This document shows positions 32,931-42,763 of a stretch of DNA of 64,000 nucleotides, piece by piece. Made by a program: the position numbers and the translations under genes. The DNA lies in contig NZ_JARGDP010000011.1 of NCBI RefSeq assembly GCF_029210395.1, forward strand, positions 1 through 64,000, in the 5' to 3' direction. The notes beneath the pieces were generated by a model. The model did no database searches. It had not been told where the DNA came from and saw only the letters and a program-made list of their open reading frames with translations. Source of the DNA: Petrocella sp. FN5. GTDB taxonomy: Bacteria; Bacillota; Clostridia; Lachnospirales; Vallitaleaceae. Numbering within the stretch: position 1 is the first letter of the stretch; each line of letters starts with the position of its first letter.

Positions 32931-34095
32931 TGCCCCCTAATACTTGTCTAGCAATTTCATGTGGATTGATGTCACTGATATCATCAGGAACATTTTGCCC
33001 AAATGTCACATAAGATAGCTTAGCACCTGTCGCCAGTTTCACATTCAATACATTGCCGTAACAAGTTGTTTCGTCTAGTTTGGTGAATATAATCTTATAA
33101 TCTGTCATGGTGTCATAAACACCGGTTATATTTATAAGATCCTTGTAGCCTGTTGCTACACTGAGTACAAGATAAACTTCTTTTTCATCAACCGCATCTA
33201 ATAGCCCTTTTAGCTCATTTTGATGCTCACTATTCTTATGAGATCGGCCTGCTGTATCAATCAAAATTAGGTCTTTGTCTTTATAATCATTTACCGCTTC
33301 TGTTAATTCTTCCTTGGTATAAACAACTTTAAGGGGTATGTTTAAGATATTCGCATAGGTTCTAAGTTGTTCTACAGCGGCAATTCGATATGTGTCTGAA
33401 GTGATAAGTGCCACATCCTTACCCATGTTAAGTGTGAAAAAGGATGCTATTTTGGCTATGGTGGTTGTCTTACCTACACCTGTTGGCCCTACAAAAAATA
33501 CTGTGTTCTTTTTATCCTTGTTGATGGTCGCATGATCGGATAATAGTTTTATGATACGCTTGTAAACGACGGCAATGACATCTGTGACTTCTTCTTGGTC
33601 TTCATTGCTTATTTGTTGAATTCCGGCTGTAAGTTGATTCACAATCTCTTCTCGAACCTCATGATCGATAAGCTGTTCATAAACCACTTTGACTACAGAT
33701 GCATTCACAACTTCATGATTGTTTGCGGCTTCTTGTGTTTCCATCTTATCATTTTTACTCTCATCCGGTAATTTATCCATCAGGGATTTGAACTTTTCTA
33801 GGTAAGCTTTTGCTTCATTTTCCTCTTCCTGCATATGTTCTTGTTTGGCAGATGGTTGATTGGTGTTTTGCGTCTGTCTTTTCCTTAAAAAATTAGGTTC
33901 TCTATCACCATCATCTAAAATACTATGATCATCTAGCGCTGCTGTTACTTCCACATACGGTTTTTTAAATAGTTTGTAGAAACCTCTCGGCTTAATATTT
34001 TTAACGCTGACAATTAATGCTTCTTTTCCCAGCTCTTCTTTTACTTTTAACATGGCGTCCTTTTCATTGACACCTTCATATTTTCTGATCTTCAT
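32923..34095 (-). CDS. flhF: SRP-type GTPase FlhF
   Basis: A 390-residue GTPase that helps place the flagellum. The N-terminal basic B-domain (about 1-130) is followed by the NG domain with G1 VGPTGVGKTTTIAK near 205, DTYRIAAVEQL near 237, DTAGRS (G3) near 283 and TKLDE (G4) near 347. Usual length. It overlaps flhA by one base. Confidence 0.95.
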   Translation of the reverse strand: MKIRKYEGVNEKDAMLKVKEELGKEALIVSVKNIKPRGFYKLFKKPYVEVTAALDDHSILDDGDREPNFLRKRQTQNTNQPSAKQEHMQEEENEAKAYLEKFKSLMDKLPDESKNDKMETQEAANNHEVVNASVVKVVYEQLIDHEVREEIVNQLTAGIQQISNEDQEEVTDVIAVVYKRIIKLLSDHATINKDKKNTVFFVGPTGVGKTTTIAKIASFFTLNMGKDVALITSDTYRIAAVEQLRTYANILNIPLKVVYTKEELTEAVNDYKDKDLILIDTAGRSHKNSEHQNELKGLLDAVDEKEVYLVLSVATGYKDLINITGVYDTMTDYKIIFTKLDETTCYGNVLNVKLATGAKLSYVTFGQNVPDDISDINPHEIARQVLGGNE

Positions 34096-36131
34096 TATAT
34101 GGTCACCATCCCCACTGATTGTAATTCGATAGTTGGATCAAGTTCACTATAGGATATAACAATTATATCCGGATAACGTTCCTCAATCATTCTTTTATAA
34201 TATATTCTAACGATAGGTGACGTCAAGATAATTGGTACACGACCAGACGCTACAAGTTTTTCAGCTTCTGATCCTGTTGCGTTTAACACTTTCTCCATAG
34301 ACTCCGGATCCAGTGTTAGATAGGTGCCTTGTTCAGATTGTTTGACATGATCCATAATCAGCTGTTCTATTGTGGGATCTAAGGTGATGACTTGGTTGGT
34401 GTCACCTTCGAAAAATTTCGCACTTATGGAACGCTTCAATGCTTGTCTAACGTATTCTGTTAATAAATCCGGGTCTCTTGATATACTTGCATTGTCTGCT
34501 AGGATTTCAAAAACTGTTACTAAATCTCTAATAGAAATGCCTTCCTTTAGCATATTCATAAGTACTTTCTGAATCTCACCTACCGACAATAATTTGGGTA
34601 CCAGTTCTTCTACCAGTGTTGGGTGATTTTCACTTACATTGTTGATCAAGACTTTAACATCTTGTCTTGTAAGCAGTTCATGAAGATGTTCCTTTACAAT
34701 CTCAGTCAGATGGGTTGCAATGATAGATGGAGGATCAACAACCGTATAGCCAAGGGTCTCGGCTCTTTCTCTTTGACCTTCTGTTATCCATAATGCAGGT
34801 AGTTTGAAAGCCGGTTCAATGGTTTCTATACCATCGATTTCTTCTTCAACATAACCGGGATTCATAGCCATATAATGATCAAACAGAATCTCTCCTTCTG
34901 CAATCTGAGTACCTTTTATTTTGATAATATATTGATTTGGATTCAGTTGTATGTTGTCCCTTAGCCTTATGATGGGTACAATTGTTCCTAATTCTAAGGC
35001 AATCTGTCTTCGAATCATGACCACCCTATCAAGAAGGTCACCTCCTTGGCTGACATCTGCAAGGGGAATAATACCATAACCAAATTCCAGTTCAATAGGG
35101 TCCACTTGTAACAAGGATACAACATTCTCCGGCTTTCTAACCGCTTCTGCTTCAACATCTTCTGTTGATATCTCTTCTTCAATGGCTTGAACTTGCATCT
35201 CTTTTTGCATCCTTCTGCCAATCAATACAATGCTCAAACCAAAACCACTTACAATAATAGGATTAAGGGGGGTGACGATACCAAGGAATATCAATACACC
35301 TCCTGCCAAATAGAGTACTTTTGGTAATGAACCTAATTCTTTTAATAATGTGTCACTGACATCGGCTTCCTTAGATACCTTGGTTACCAATATACCGGTG
35401 GCAAGAGAAATGAGCAATGCAGGAATCTGACTGACCAGACCGTCACCAATGGTGAGTATGGTATATACGCTAAGGGCCTGATTTACATCCATTCCCCTTC
35501 CAAGAATACCAATTAGTATACCGCCTGTTATGTTAATCATGGTTATAATTAAACCGGCAATGGCATCGCCTTTTACGAATTTACTGGCACCATCCATGGA
35601 GCCGTAGAAGCTGGCTTCATCTTGAATCTTCTGCCGTCTTTCTCTGGCTTGAAGTTCATCAATGAGTCCCGAGTTTAGGTCTGCATCAATGGCCATCTGT
35701 TTACCGGGCATCGCATCTAGTGTAAATCTTGCTGCTACTTCTGCAACCCTCTCAGAACCCTTTGTAATAACCATAAAGTTAATAATGACCAAGATAATAA
35801 AGATGACCATGCCGACAATCAGATCACTACCACCAACGAAGCCTCCAAAGGTCTCAATGACATTACCTGCTTCACCTGTTGTTAAGATTAATCTGGTCGA
35901 TGAGACGTTTAGAGACAAACGATAGACGGTTACAAAAAGTAGTATGGATGGAAAAGAAGACATTTCAAGTGCTTCTTTTGCAAAAAGGGCGTTAAACAAT
36001 ATTATTAAAGCCAAAGCAATATTCAAGGTGATAAATAAATCCAAGAAGATTGAAGGTATGGGTAATATCATGATGATTATGGCCATGATAAGAAACATAC
36101 CAATAATGATATCCCCAGCTTTCATCTTCAT
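34095..36131 (-). CDS. flhA: flagellar export gate protein FlhA
   Basis: A 678-residue protein of the flagellar type III export gate. The N-terminal half has eight hydrophobic spans with the FHIPEP-type loop (ERVAEVAARFTLDAMPGKQM near 130-150), and the C-terminal half is the cytoplasmic docking platform for chaperone-substrate complexes. Its start overlaps flhB by four bases. Confidence 0.96.
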   Translation of the reverse strand: MKMKAGDIIIGMFLIMAIIIMILPIPSIFLDLFITLNIALALIILFNALFAKEALEMSSFPSILLFVTVYRLSLNVSSTRLILTTGEAGNVIETFGGFVGGSDLIVGMVIFIILVIINFMVITKGSERVAEVAARFTLDAMPGKQMAIDADLNSGLIDELQARERRQKIQDEASFYGSMDGASKFVKGDAIAGLIITMINITGGILIGILGRGMDVNQALSVYTILTIGDGLVSQIPALLISLATGILVTKVSKEADVSDTLLKELGSLPKVLYLAGGVLIFLGIVTPLNPIIVSGFGLSIVLIGRRMQKEMQVQAIEEEISTEDVEAEAVRKPENVVSLLQVDPIELEFGYGIIPLADVSQGGDLLDRVVMIRRQIALELGTIVPIIRLRDNIQLNPNQYIIKIKGTQIAEGEILFDHYMAMNPGYVEEEIDGIETIEPAFKLPALWITEGQRERAETLGYTVVDPPSIIATHLTEIVKEHLHELLTRQDVKVLINNVSENHPTLVEELVPKLLSVGEIQKVLMNMLKEGISIRDLVTVFEILADNASISRDPDLLTEYVRQALKRSISAKFFEGDTNQVITLDPTIEQLIMDHVKQSEQGTYLTLDPESMEKVLNATGSEAEKLVASGRVPIILTSPIVRIYYKRMIEERYPDIIVISYSELDPTIELQSVGMVTI

Positions 36132-37264
36132 ACTCTAGCACCTTCTTTCTGACTGTTCTTCAAGTTGTATACAAACGCCAATACTTCGGCAACTGTTTGA
36201 TACAGCTCAGGCGGAACCTCGTCCCCAATCTCAACTGTATAATATAGTGTTCTGGCTAAAGGCTTGTTCTCAACAATCTGTATGTTAAGCTCACTTGCCT
36301 TTGATTTGATTCTTCCTGCCATGATGTCAGCACCTTTTGCAAGTACATATGGGGCACCAAAGGTTTGTTCATCATACTTAATGGCAACTGCAAAATGTGT
36401 TGGGTTGGTTATTACAACATCCGCTTTCGGCAAGTCTTGCATCATGCGGCGCATGGAGGCTTCTCTCATCCTTTGTTTGATTTTGGACTTAATCTCCGGA
36501 TTACCTTCTGATAATTTGTACTCATCTTTAATCTCTTGTTTTGACATTTTTAATTTTTTTGCCAAACTGAATTTCTGATATATGAAATCAATAACGGCTA
36601 CAATCATAAAAAATGAGCCAATACGTATTCCCAAATCAAGGGCTATGTCCATAATCAGTGCATAAGTCTTAAGTACCGGCAATTCATAAAATAGATAAAT
36701 CAAGTTCTCATATTCGCGTAAAGAAAAGTATACAATGATTAAGATGATGCCTATTTTTATAATGGATTTGATCAGTTCTACAAGTGTTTTTAATGAAAAC
36801 ATCCTTTTCAAACCACTGATTGGGCTGATGTTACTTAATTTTGGTTGCATTGGCTTCATGTTCGGCTTCCAACCTACTTGAAACACATTAGCTAAAAAAG
36901 CCACGGTAAATGAAATCATGCACAAAGGCACAATCATAAATGCACCTTCGATCAAAACATATTGCATTAAGTCTTTGGCAAACTCAGGTGTAACTTCCCT
37001 TGTCCCAAAGAGGTTGGCGATTTCTTCCATGAGATTGATGGTTCGATCAATGATGTCCGGCCCTAAGATTTTTATGGATGAAAACATGATGACCAACATG
37101 AATGTGGTCGTTATTTCATTACTTTTTGCAACCTGACCTTCTTCTCTTGCTTTTTCCTTTTTCCTTGGTGTTGCTTTTTCCGTCTTTTCTCCTCCACCAC
37201 CACCCTCTGCAAAAAGCTGAAGGGACATAGGTAAGATTATTATTTTGTTTTTCTCATACATCAT
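36128..37264 (-). CDS. flhB: flagellar export switch protein FlhB
   Basis: A 378-residue membrane protein with four spans and a cytoplasmic domain that contains the self-cleavage site NPTH near residue 288. Cleavage switches export from rod-hook to filament proteins. The N-terminus EKTEKATPRKKEKAREEGQV is the typical cytoplasmic lead. The first dozen residues are unusual and a start at the second or third Met is possible. It overlaps fliR by four bases. Confidence 0.96.
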   Translation of the reverse strand: MMYEKNKIIILPMSLQLFAEGGGGGEKTEKATPRKKEKAREEGQVAKSNEITTTFMLVIMFSSIKILGPDIIDRTINLMEEIANLFGTREVTPEFAKDLMQYVLIEGAFMIVPLCMISFTVAFLANVFQVGWKPNMKPMQPKLSNISPISGLKRMFSLKTLVELIKSIIKIGIILIIVYFSLREYENLIYLFYELPVLKTYALIMDIALDLGIRIGSFFMIVAVIDFIYQKFSLAKKLKMSKQEIKDEYKLSEGNPEIKSKIKQRMREASMRRMMQDLPKADVVITNPTHFAVAIKYDEQTFGAPYVLAKGADIMAGRIKSKASELNIQIVENKPLARTLYYTVEIGDEVPPELYQTVAEVLAFVYNLKNSQKEGARV

Positions 37265-38049
37265 CTTGGCATCAAACCTTCTATAATATCTTGCATCAGC
37301 TTTTCTGCATCGCCGATGAGTACGTCACTTATAATTGAGAATAAAGCTAATGTCAAATAGATTGTAATCAAGCCTAATAGTATCTTAATCGGAAATCCGA
37401 TAACAAACATATTCAATTGAGGTACTGCTCTCGCTAGGACACCAAGCACGACGTTGGTAATAATCATGACAAAGAATATGGGAGAGGCTATTTGCAGTGC
37501 CAGTACAAAGTACATATGTAGATATTCAACAATACTTGAGTAGAGCTGATTAGAAAGTGACATCTCACCTAATGGTATTAGGTGATAACTGTTAATCAAA
37601 GCTCTTAAAAACATATGATGGGCATTGGTCATTAAGGTAATCATAATCAATAAATAATAATATAAGTTACCGGTTATGGTTAATTGAATCTGACTGGCTG
37701 GATCAAATACATTTACCATGGAGAAGCCAATCTGAGCATCAATAAATTGACCGGATAAGGTGACTATCGAAAACACAATATAGGCACCAAATCCAATGAG
37801 CCATCCGATCAAGAATTCTTTGACAACAATGGCTGCAAAATTTACCACATCTGTGCTAGATACTGTCAACTCAAATGGTATGGTCGCTAAAAGTATTACG
37901 CTAAGAAAAAAAGTGACGGCAATTTTGGCCATATATGGTACGCTTCGATTGCCAAATACCGGAACAATCAGCAAAAGGCCTAATGCACGTACGAATACCA
38001 ATAATAAAGCATCTAAAAACATATAAGGATCAGATAATAATAGCTGCAT
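37261..38049 (-). CDS. fliR: flagellar export gate protein FliR
   Basis: A 262-residue membrane protein with about six hydrophobic spans, part of the FliPQR export channel. Conserved blocks such as GNRSVPYMAKI and GQFIDAQIGFSM are present. Order fliP-fliQ-fliR-flhB-flhA is the standard one. Confidence 0.95.
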   Translation of the reverse strand: MQLLLSDPYMFLDALLLVFVRALGLLLIVPVFGNRSVPYMAKIAVTFFLSVILLATIPFELTVSSTDVVNFAAIVVKEFLIGWLIGFGAYIVFSIVTLSGQFIDAQIGFSMVNVFDPASQIQLTITGNLYYYLLIMITLMTNAHHMFLRALINSYHLIPLGEMSLSNQLYSSIVEYLHMYFVLALQIASPIFFVMIITNVVLGVLARAVPQLNMFVIGFPIKILLGLITIYLTLALFSIISDVLIGDAEKLMQDIIEGLMPR

Positions 38050-38059
38050 ATCCCATCCC

Positions 38060-38332
38060 CTATCTTATTATATATTGACCAAAATTATCAGCAACCTGAA
38101 TGAAAAGTTCAACCATTCGCCTCATCATCCAAGGCCCAAAAAAATAAACACCTAAAAAAACGGCAAAAATTTTGGGTACAAAAGCTAGGGTCTGCTCTTG
38201 AATTGATGTTATGGTTTGGAAGACACTGATGAGCAATCCTACTACCAGAGCCAACATTAGTAAGGGGCCTGACACAATGATAACGGTCATTACGGCCTGC
38301 TGCATCAAATCAATTATCAGATCTTCACTCAT
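38060..38332 (-). CDS. fliQ: flagellar export gate protein FliQ
   Basis: A 90-residue protein with two hydrophobic helices, usual for FliQ, a subunit of the FliPQR pore. ALVVGLLISVFQTITSIQEQ in the first half is a family block. It lies 11 bases after fliP. Confidence 0.95.
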   Translation of the reverse strand: MSEDLIIDLMQQAVMTVIIVSGPLLMLALVVGLLISVFQTITSIQEQTLAFVPKIFAVFLGVYFFGPWMMRRMVELFIQVADNFGQYIIR

Positions 38333-38343
38333 ACTTCCACCCC

Positions 38344-39138
38344 TTAATCATAAAACGTCTCTACCAATCTTCCAATAATGAGTCCCCATCCATCGGCCAA
38401 TAAAAAAAGCAGTAACTTAAAGGGCATCGATATCATAACCGGCGGCAACATCATCATACCCATAGACATCAAAACTGATGCAACAACCATGTCAATGACG
38501 ATAAATGGAATATATATCAAAAAGCCGATAATAAAGGCCGCTCTAAGTTCACTGATTATAAAGGCAGGAATAATGACTTCTGTTGGTATATCATCATATG
38601 CTTCTACCGCTTCCATATTAGCAATATCCATAAAAAGAGCTAAATCCTTAGGATTTACCTCCCCCAACATAAATTCTCTTATAGGCGCAAGGCCCCGTTC
38701 AATAGCTATTTCCTGTGATATTTCTCCGGCAGCATAAGGCTGCATAGCATCCACATTAATCTGACTTATGACAGGACTCATGATAAACAAGGTCAAAAAC
38801 AAAGCCAAACCAACCAAAAGTTGATTCGGTGGTGTTTGTTGTGTTGATAATGCACTTCTAACGAAATGCAATACGACGATGATTCTTGTAAAAGAAGTCA
38901 TCATTATAAGAATAGATGGCGCAAGAGATATGAGTGTCAAAATTACGAGAATTTGAATACTACTCACTACATCTTGTCCATCTTCTGCAGCACCAATACT
39001 CAGATCAAAAGAAAAGGGGATTGGTGCATTGTTTGTTTCTGTGGCATGAGACCTCATTGTGGTGCTACAAAAAAACAAAAGGAACATAACCGTCACCAAC
39101 ATTATGGTTAGGGCACGTTTTTTATTGTTTGCTTTCAT
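38344..39138 (-). CDS. fliP: flagellar export gate protein FliP
   Basis: A 264-residue channel protein. A cleavable signal-like N-terminus (KKRALTIMLVTVMFLLFF) is followed by four spans and the family blocks TSFTRIIVVLHFVRSAL near 84 and SELRAAFIIGF near 192. FliP pentamers form the core of the export pore with FliQ and FliR. It overlaps fliO by 17 bases. Confidence 0.96.
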   Translation of the reverse strand: MKANNKKRALTIMLVTVMFLLFFCSTTMRSHATETNNAPIPFSFDLSIGAAEDGQDVVSSIQILVILTLISLAPSILIMMTSFTRIIVVLHFVRSALSTQQTPPNQLLVGLALFLTLFIMSPVISQINVDAMQPYAAGEISQEIAIERGLAPIREFMLGEVNPKDLALFMDIANMEAVEAYDDIPTEVIIPAFIISELRAAFIIGFLIYIPFIVIDMVVASVLMSMGMMMLPPVMISMPFKLLLFLLADGWGLIIGRLVETFYD

Positions 39139-39505
39139 CTGTATCTTCCCCTACTTTATTATCGCTTTCATGATGTTTAGAAACAAATTTTTTCATATAT
39201 GCACTAAAGGGGATTACGGTCTCTTTATTGTTTTCTGAAAATGTCAGCTTTGATTCATCTACTGACTGAATAAAGGTGATATGGTCTTTTGAGACACCAA
39301 TGACCATGTATTCACTACCGATACGTATTAACTGCAATGTTTTTTGGGGTCCTACAGGTATAACTTCAATAATCTTCAAATGATTGCCATTGCTTTTATT
39401 CATTTGAAGATTGCCAAGGTACTTTGTAGCAATATAGGCTGCCCATAGAATCACAAAAAAAAGTATGATGACCGTAATAAATTGAAAATAATCCTTTAGA
39501 TCCAT
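39122..39505 (-). CDS. fliO: flagellar biosynthesis protein FliO
   Basis: A 127-residue protein with one N-terminal span (about residues 8-28) and a small cytoplasmic domain with the block LKIIEVIPVGPQKTLQLIRI common to FliO. It helps FliP assemble. Position directly before fliP supports the name, as sequence conservation in this family is low. Confidence 0.88.
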   Translation of the reverse strand: MDLKDYFQFITVIILFFVILWAAYIATKYLGNLQMNKSNGNHLKIIEVIPVGPQKTLQLIRIGSEYMVIGVSKDHITFIQSVDESKLTFSENNKETVIPFSAYMKKFVSKHHESDNKVGEDTDESKQ

Positions 39506-39521
39506 CTAGAGCTCCTAACCA

Positions 39522-39887
39522 TTAGCCCGTAACTTTTGAAACCGCCTCAATAACACGTTCGGCTTGAAAAGGCTTAACAATGAAATCTTTTGCGCCTGCT
39601 TGAATAGATTCAATAACCATAGCTTGTTGACCCATAGCTGAACACATGATGATGTTAGCGTCACCTTTTATGCCTCTTATGGCTTTAACTGCCTCAATAC
39701 CATCCATTTCAGGCATGGTAATATCCATAATTACAAGGTCCGGATTCAACTCTGTAAACTTTTCAACTGCTTTTAAACCATTTTCGGCTTCACCAACTAC
39801 GTTATAACCATTCTTAGATAGAATGTCTTTTATCATCATTCTCATAAATGCTGCATCGTCCACTATTAATATATTTTTTCCAGCCAT
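39522..39887 (-). CDS. cheY: chemotaxis response regulator CheY
   Basis: A 121-residue single receiver domain. Acidic pair DD near residue 9, phospho-Asp in LVIMDITMPEMDG near 54, Thr/Ser switch in MCSAMG near 84 and Lys in FIVKPF near 104. CheY-P binds FliM and FliY to change rotation. It sits between fliY and fliO, and an extended -10 promoter lies in front of it. Confidence 0.95.
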   Translation of the reverse strand: MAGKNILIVDDAAFMRMMIKDILSKNGYNVVGEAENGLKAVEKFTELNPDLVIMDITMPEMDGIEAVKAIRGIKGDANIIMCSAMGQQAMVIESIQAGAKDFIVKPFQAERVIEAVSKVTG

Positions 39888-39927
39888 TTTTTTCTCTCCT
39901 TCGATATATTACAAATGCATCTATTTC

Positions 39928-39936
39928 ATTATAACA
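39928..39936 (-). promoter_or_regulatory. candidate internal promoter before cheY
   Basis: TGTTATAAT (39936-39928) is an extended -10 in the 68-base gap between fliY and cheY. The -35 is poor (ATATAC at 17 bases). It could give extra cheY expression inside the operon. Confidence 0.4.
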
Positions 39937-39955
39937 TACTTCATTAAAATGTATA

Positions 39956-41134
39956 TCACAAAATTTGTCCGGCTTGCTTAATGATATCTGTTATACGTAT
40001 GCTAAAGTTTTCATCAATAACAACGACTTCCCCTTTTGCTACGATTTTACCATTGACCAGTACATCAATAGGTTCACCTGCCAACTTATTGAGCTCAATA
40101 ATGGTACCTGGAGCAAATTCCAGTATATCGTGAATCGACTTATGGGTTCTGCCGAGTTCTACGGTCACCTCAAGGGGCACGTCCATAATCAAATCTATGT
40201 TCTCTTTTTGTTGTACAAAAGAACCCATATCAAAGCTTTGAAATTGTGCCTGTTGAACTTCAACGTTCCTTTGATGGTTCATACCATTTTGATTATAACC
40301 CGGTGGCATCATGCCTTGATTCATGCCTTGATTCATGCCCTGATTCATGTCCGGTTGTTGATTTTGAGCTTGGGCTTGTGGTGGAGGCATACTTGCTTGT
40401 TGATTTTGTTGTTCTTGTTTTGCTGATGGTTGTTTTTTCTGTTCTTCTTTCTCTTTTGTATTCGAGAAATTGTCGCTAATCTTTTGAGCAAACTCAATAG
40501 GATATAACTGCATCATCTCACTATCAACCAAATCGCCAATCTGTAATCTAAAGGAAACACGAATAAATTCTCCACCTAAGAACTCAGCTACCTCCGTTTG
40601 GTCAAAGGATTCTGTTAAATCAAGATGATTCGATATGGGTGGGGCTATGTCAATTCTCTTATTAAACATAGATGACATGGAAGTCGCCGCAGATCCAATC
40701 ATCTGATTCATAGCTTCACTAATCGCACTTAGATGTAGGTCCGATAATTCTTCATCCGGATTACTTCCGTCTCCACCCATCATTAAGTCAGTAATAACTC
40801 TAACATCTTCTTCTTTTAAAATGAGCAGATTGGTTCCTTCTAGTCCTTCTTTATATACGATTTGTATAGAGACGCAAGGACTTGCATATTCCTTAACGAT
40901 ATCATCCCAATGTACAAGAGAGACGGTTGGTGTTGTTATAACCACCTTTTGATTGACCAAACTAAATAAAGTGGTGGCAGCTGTTCCCATGCTAATGTTA
41001 GAAACCTCACCGATGGCATCTTTATCCACATCTGTAAGCGCACTACTTGAGGATTCTGTCTTGCTTGTATCTTCATCTTCATCTAAACCTTTTAGTAGAG
41101 CATTTATTTCTTCTTGAGATAGCATTTCTCCCAT
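39956..41134 (-). CDS. fliY: flagellar switch phosphatase FliY (CheC-FliN fusion)
   Basis: A 392-residue C-ring protein. It begins with a CheY-P binding peptide (LSQEEINALLKGLDED), then a CheC-like domain with ExxN motifs (GEVSNISMGTA near 42, SAISEAMNQMIG near 140), a Q/M/N-rich linker (about 230-290), and a C-terminal FliN domain (VTVELGRTHKSIHDIL near 315). It couples the motor to CheY-P removal, as in Bacillus. The linker has three 12-base tandem repeats coding MNQG. AGGAGG before ATG 41134 lies in the end of fliM. Confidence 0.95.
   Translation of the reverse strand: MGEMLSQEEINALLKGLDEDEDTSKTESSSSALTDVDKDAIGEVSNISMGTAATTLFSLVNQKVVITTPTVSLVHWDDIVKEYASPCVSIQIVYKEGLEGTNLLILKEEDVRVITDLMMGGDGSNPDEELSDLHLSAISEAMNQMIGSAATSMSSMFNKRIDIAPPISNHLDLTESFDQTEVAEFLGGEFIRVSFRLQIGDLVDSEMMQLYPIEFAQKISDNFSNTKEKEEQKKQPSAKQEQQNQQASMPPPQAQAQNQQPDMNQGMNQGMNQGMMPPGYNQNGMNHQRNVEVQQAQFQSFDMGSFVQQKENIDLIMDVPLEVTVELGRTHKSIHDILEFAPGTIIELNKLAGEPIDVLVNGKIVAKGEVVVIDENFSIRITDIIKQAGQIL
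40310..40345. repeat. 3 x 12-base tandem repeat in the fliY linker
   Basis: Three nearly identical units catgccttgatt code NQGM repeats in the disordered linker between the CheC-like and FliN domains. Copy number could vary without changing frame. Confidence 0.8.
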
Positions 41135-41137
41135 AAA

Positions 41138-42121
41138 CTATTCCTCCTTCCGTAAAATCGAAACGATTTGAACCGCATTTTTCTTTTCAAACAATCCTGC
41201 TTTAGCTGTAAATTTTTCTATGTCTCCAACCTTGACTTCTATGTCTTCGGTTATTTTCTTGTCTAACTTAATGATATCACCAATCTGAAGATTAATAAAA
41301 TCATTAACTGTTATAATGCTTTTTCCTAAGATGGCTTTTACAGGGATTTGTGCTTGGGCAATTCTTTTTTCTATGATGTCTCTATAAACCTCTTCATTGG
41401 ACTCTGTCATAGATGAAAACCAGAACTTTGTATTAAGCTTGTCAATAATGGGTTCTACGCAGGTATAAGGAATACAAATATTGACCAAGCCCTCCACATT
41501 ACCAATTCTTAGGTTCAAGGTTAATAGGGCAATGATTTCTGTTGGCGATATAACTTGGGCAAACTGAGAGTTGGTTTCGATTTTCTCAAGTCTGGGTTCC
41601 AAACCAACCACGTTCTCCCACGGTTCTACCAAAAGATCTACACAAATGACCATAATTTTTTCAATGATGGCCAGCTCGATTTCTGAAAAGTCCCTTTCCT
41701 TATCTAAAGTCTCTCCTTTGCCGCCTAAGAGTCGATCAATAATGGAAAACCCTATTTTTACGGACAAATCCATCAATACATTGCCCTTTAGTGGATATAA
41801 ATCCATAATTCCTAGAAGGATAGGGTTCGATAAAGCGTTTGAAAATTCAGAAAATGCTACGGCTTCTGAATTGATAACTTCTACTTGACAGGAAGTTCGC
41901 ATATAGGCTGGTAAAGCTGTTGACACAAGTCTTGCATAATGCTCAAATATAATCTCCAGTGTTCTGAGATGCTCTTTGGCAAATTTGGAGGGCCTTGCAA
42001 AATCGTACTCCTTGACATGCTTGGCAGATGCGCTATGCTTGTACTCTTCAACATCCAGTTCGCCAGTATTTAGTGCATTCAACAGATCATCTATTTCATT
42101 TTGAGATAATACCTCACCCAT
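41138..42121 (-). CDS. fliM: flagellar motor switch protein FliM
   Basis: A 327-residue C-ring protein. The N-terminal peptide VLSQNEIDDLLNAL binds CheY-P, the middle domain follows (with GGKGETLDKERDFSEIE), and the C-terminal SPOA/FliN-like domain ends the protein. I chose ATG 42121, with AAGGTGG seven bases before it; a GTG one codon upstream is also open. It overlaps no gene and is followed closely by fliY. Confidence 0.96.
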   Translation of the reverse strand: MGEVLSQNEIDDLLNALNTGELDVEEYKHSASAKHVKEYDFARPSKFAKEHLRTLEIIFEHYARLVSTALPAYMRTSCQVEVINSEAVAFSEFSNALSNPILLGIMDLYPLKGNVLMDLSVKIGFSIIDRLLGGKGETLDKERDFSEIELAIIEKIMVICVDLLVEPWENVVGLEPRLEKIETNSQFAQVISPTEIIALLTLNLRIGNVEGLVNICIPYTCVEPIIDKLNTKFWFSSMTESNEEVYRDIIEKRIAQAQIPVKAILGKSIITVNDFINLQIGDIIKLDKKITEDIEVKVGDIEKFTAKAGLFEKKNAVQIVSILRKEE

Positions 42122-42160
42122 CACTTCACCACCTTTTTTGTTATGTCATCATAAATACCA

Positions 42161-42727
42161 TTATTTTGATGATGTTAATAAATTGTTGAAGTAAACATCT
42201 ACGATGGACTCTGATTCCAGACGACTTTGTAAATATAGAAGAATCTCATTTTTTAAAGCATTTGTCGATTCTACACTAACAAAATCCTCATGGCTTTTGG
42301 ATTTCATCAGGGTTTCGATGCCGTCTCTCAAAATGGTCTCCCTTGTTGTCATGCTTTCTAGGACTTTGCCTGCATCTCTTTCTGTTTTTAAGATACCAAC
42401 ACCTATTTCCACAACCACATTATGGGTTCTACCTGAGTTCCCCGTATCGTTATAGATAAAAATGAACTTCTCTGAAAAAGTGAAGGGTTCAATATCATTG
42501 ACCGATATCTGCGGAGGACCGTTTTCCTCTAATATAGCTGCTTCTTCTTCTCCTCTTAGTGCCTTACTAATACCTATAATCGTAATCAAAGATATCATTG
42601 AAAAGATTAGGGATACAATTATCAATACGACACCAATCATCATGACAATCTTGCTCTTATCTTGTGGTTTTTTTGCTACCTTTTCAACGCCATCCTCGTC
42701 AACTTCTACTTGTTTCTTCTTAGCCAT
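42161..42727 (-). CDS. fliL: flagellar basal body protein FliL
   Basis: A 188-residue single-span protein (span about residues 28-52) with a short charged cytoplasmic N-terminus and the FliL extracytoplasmic domain (LKTERDAGKVLESMTTRETILRD, typical of the family). It supports the stator around the motor. AAGGAG lies before ATG 42727. It follows motB. Confidence 0.92.
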   Translation of the reverse strand: MAKKKQVEVDEDGVEKVAKKPQDKSKIVMMIGVVLIIVSLIFSMISLITIIGISKALRGEEEAAILEENGPPQISVNDIEPFTFSEKFIFIYNDTGNSGRTHNVVVEIGVGILKTERDAGKVLESMTTRETILRDGIETLMKSKSHEDFVSVESTNALKNEILLYLQSRLESESIVDVYFNNLLTSSK

Positions 42728-42763
42728 AATTACTCCTTTATTCCATCAATGTCTTTGGACTTT

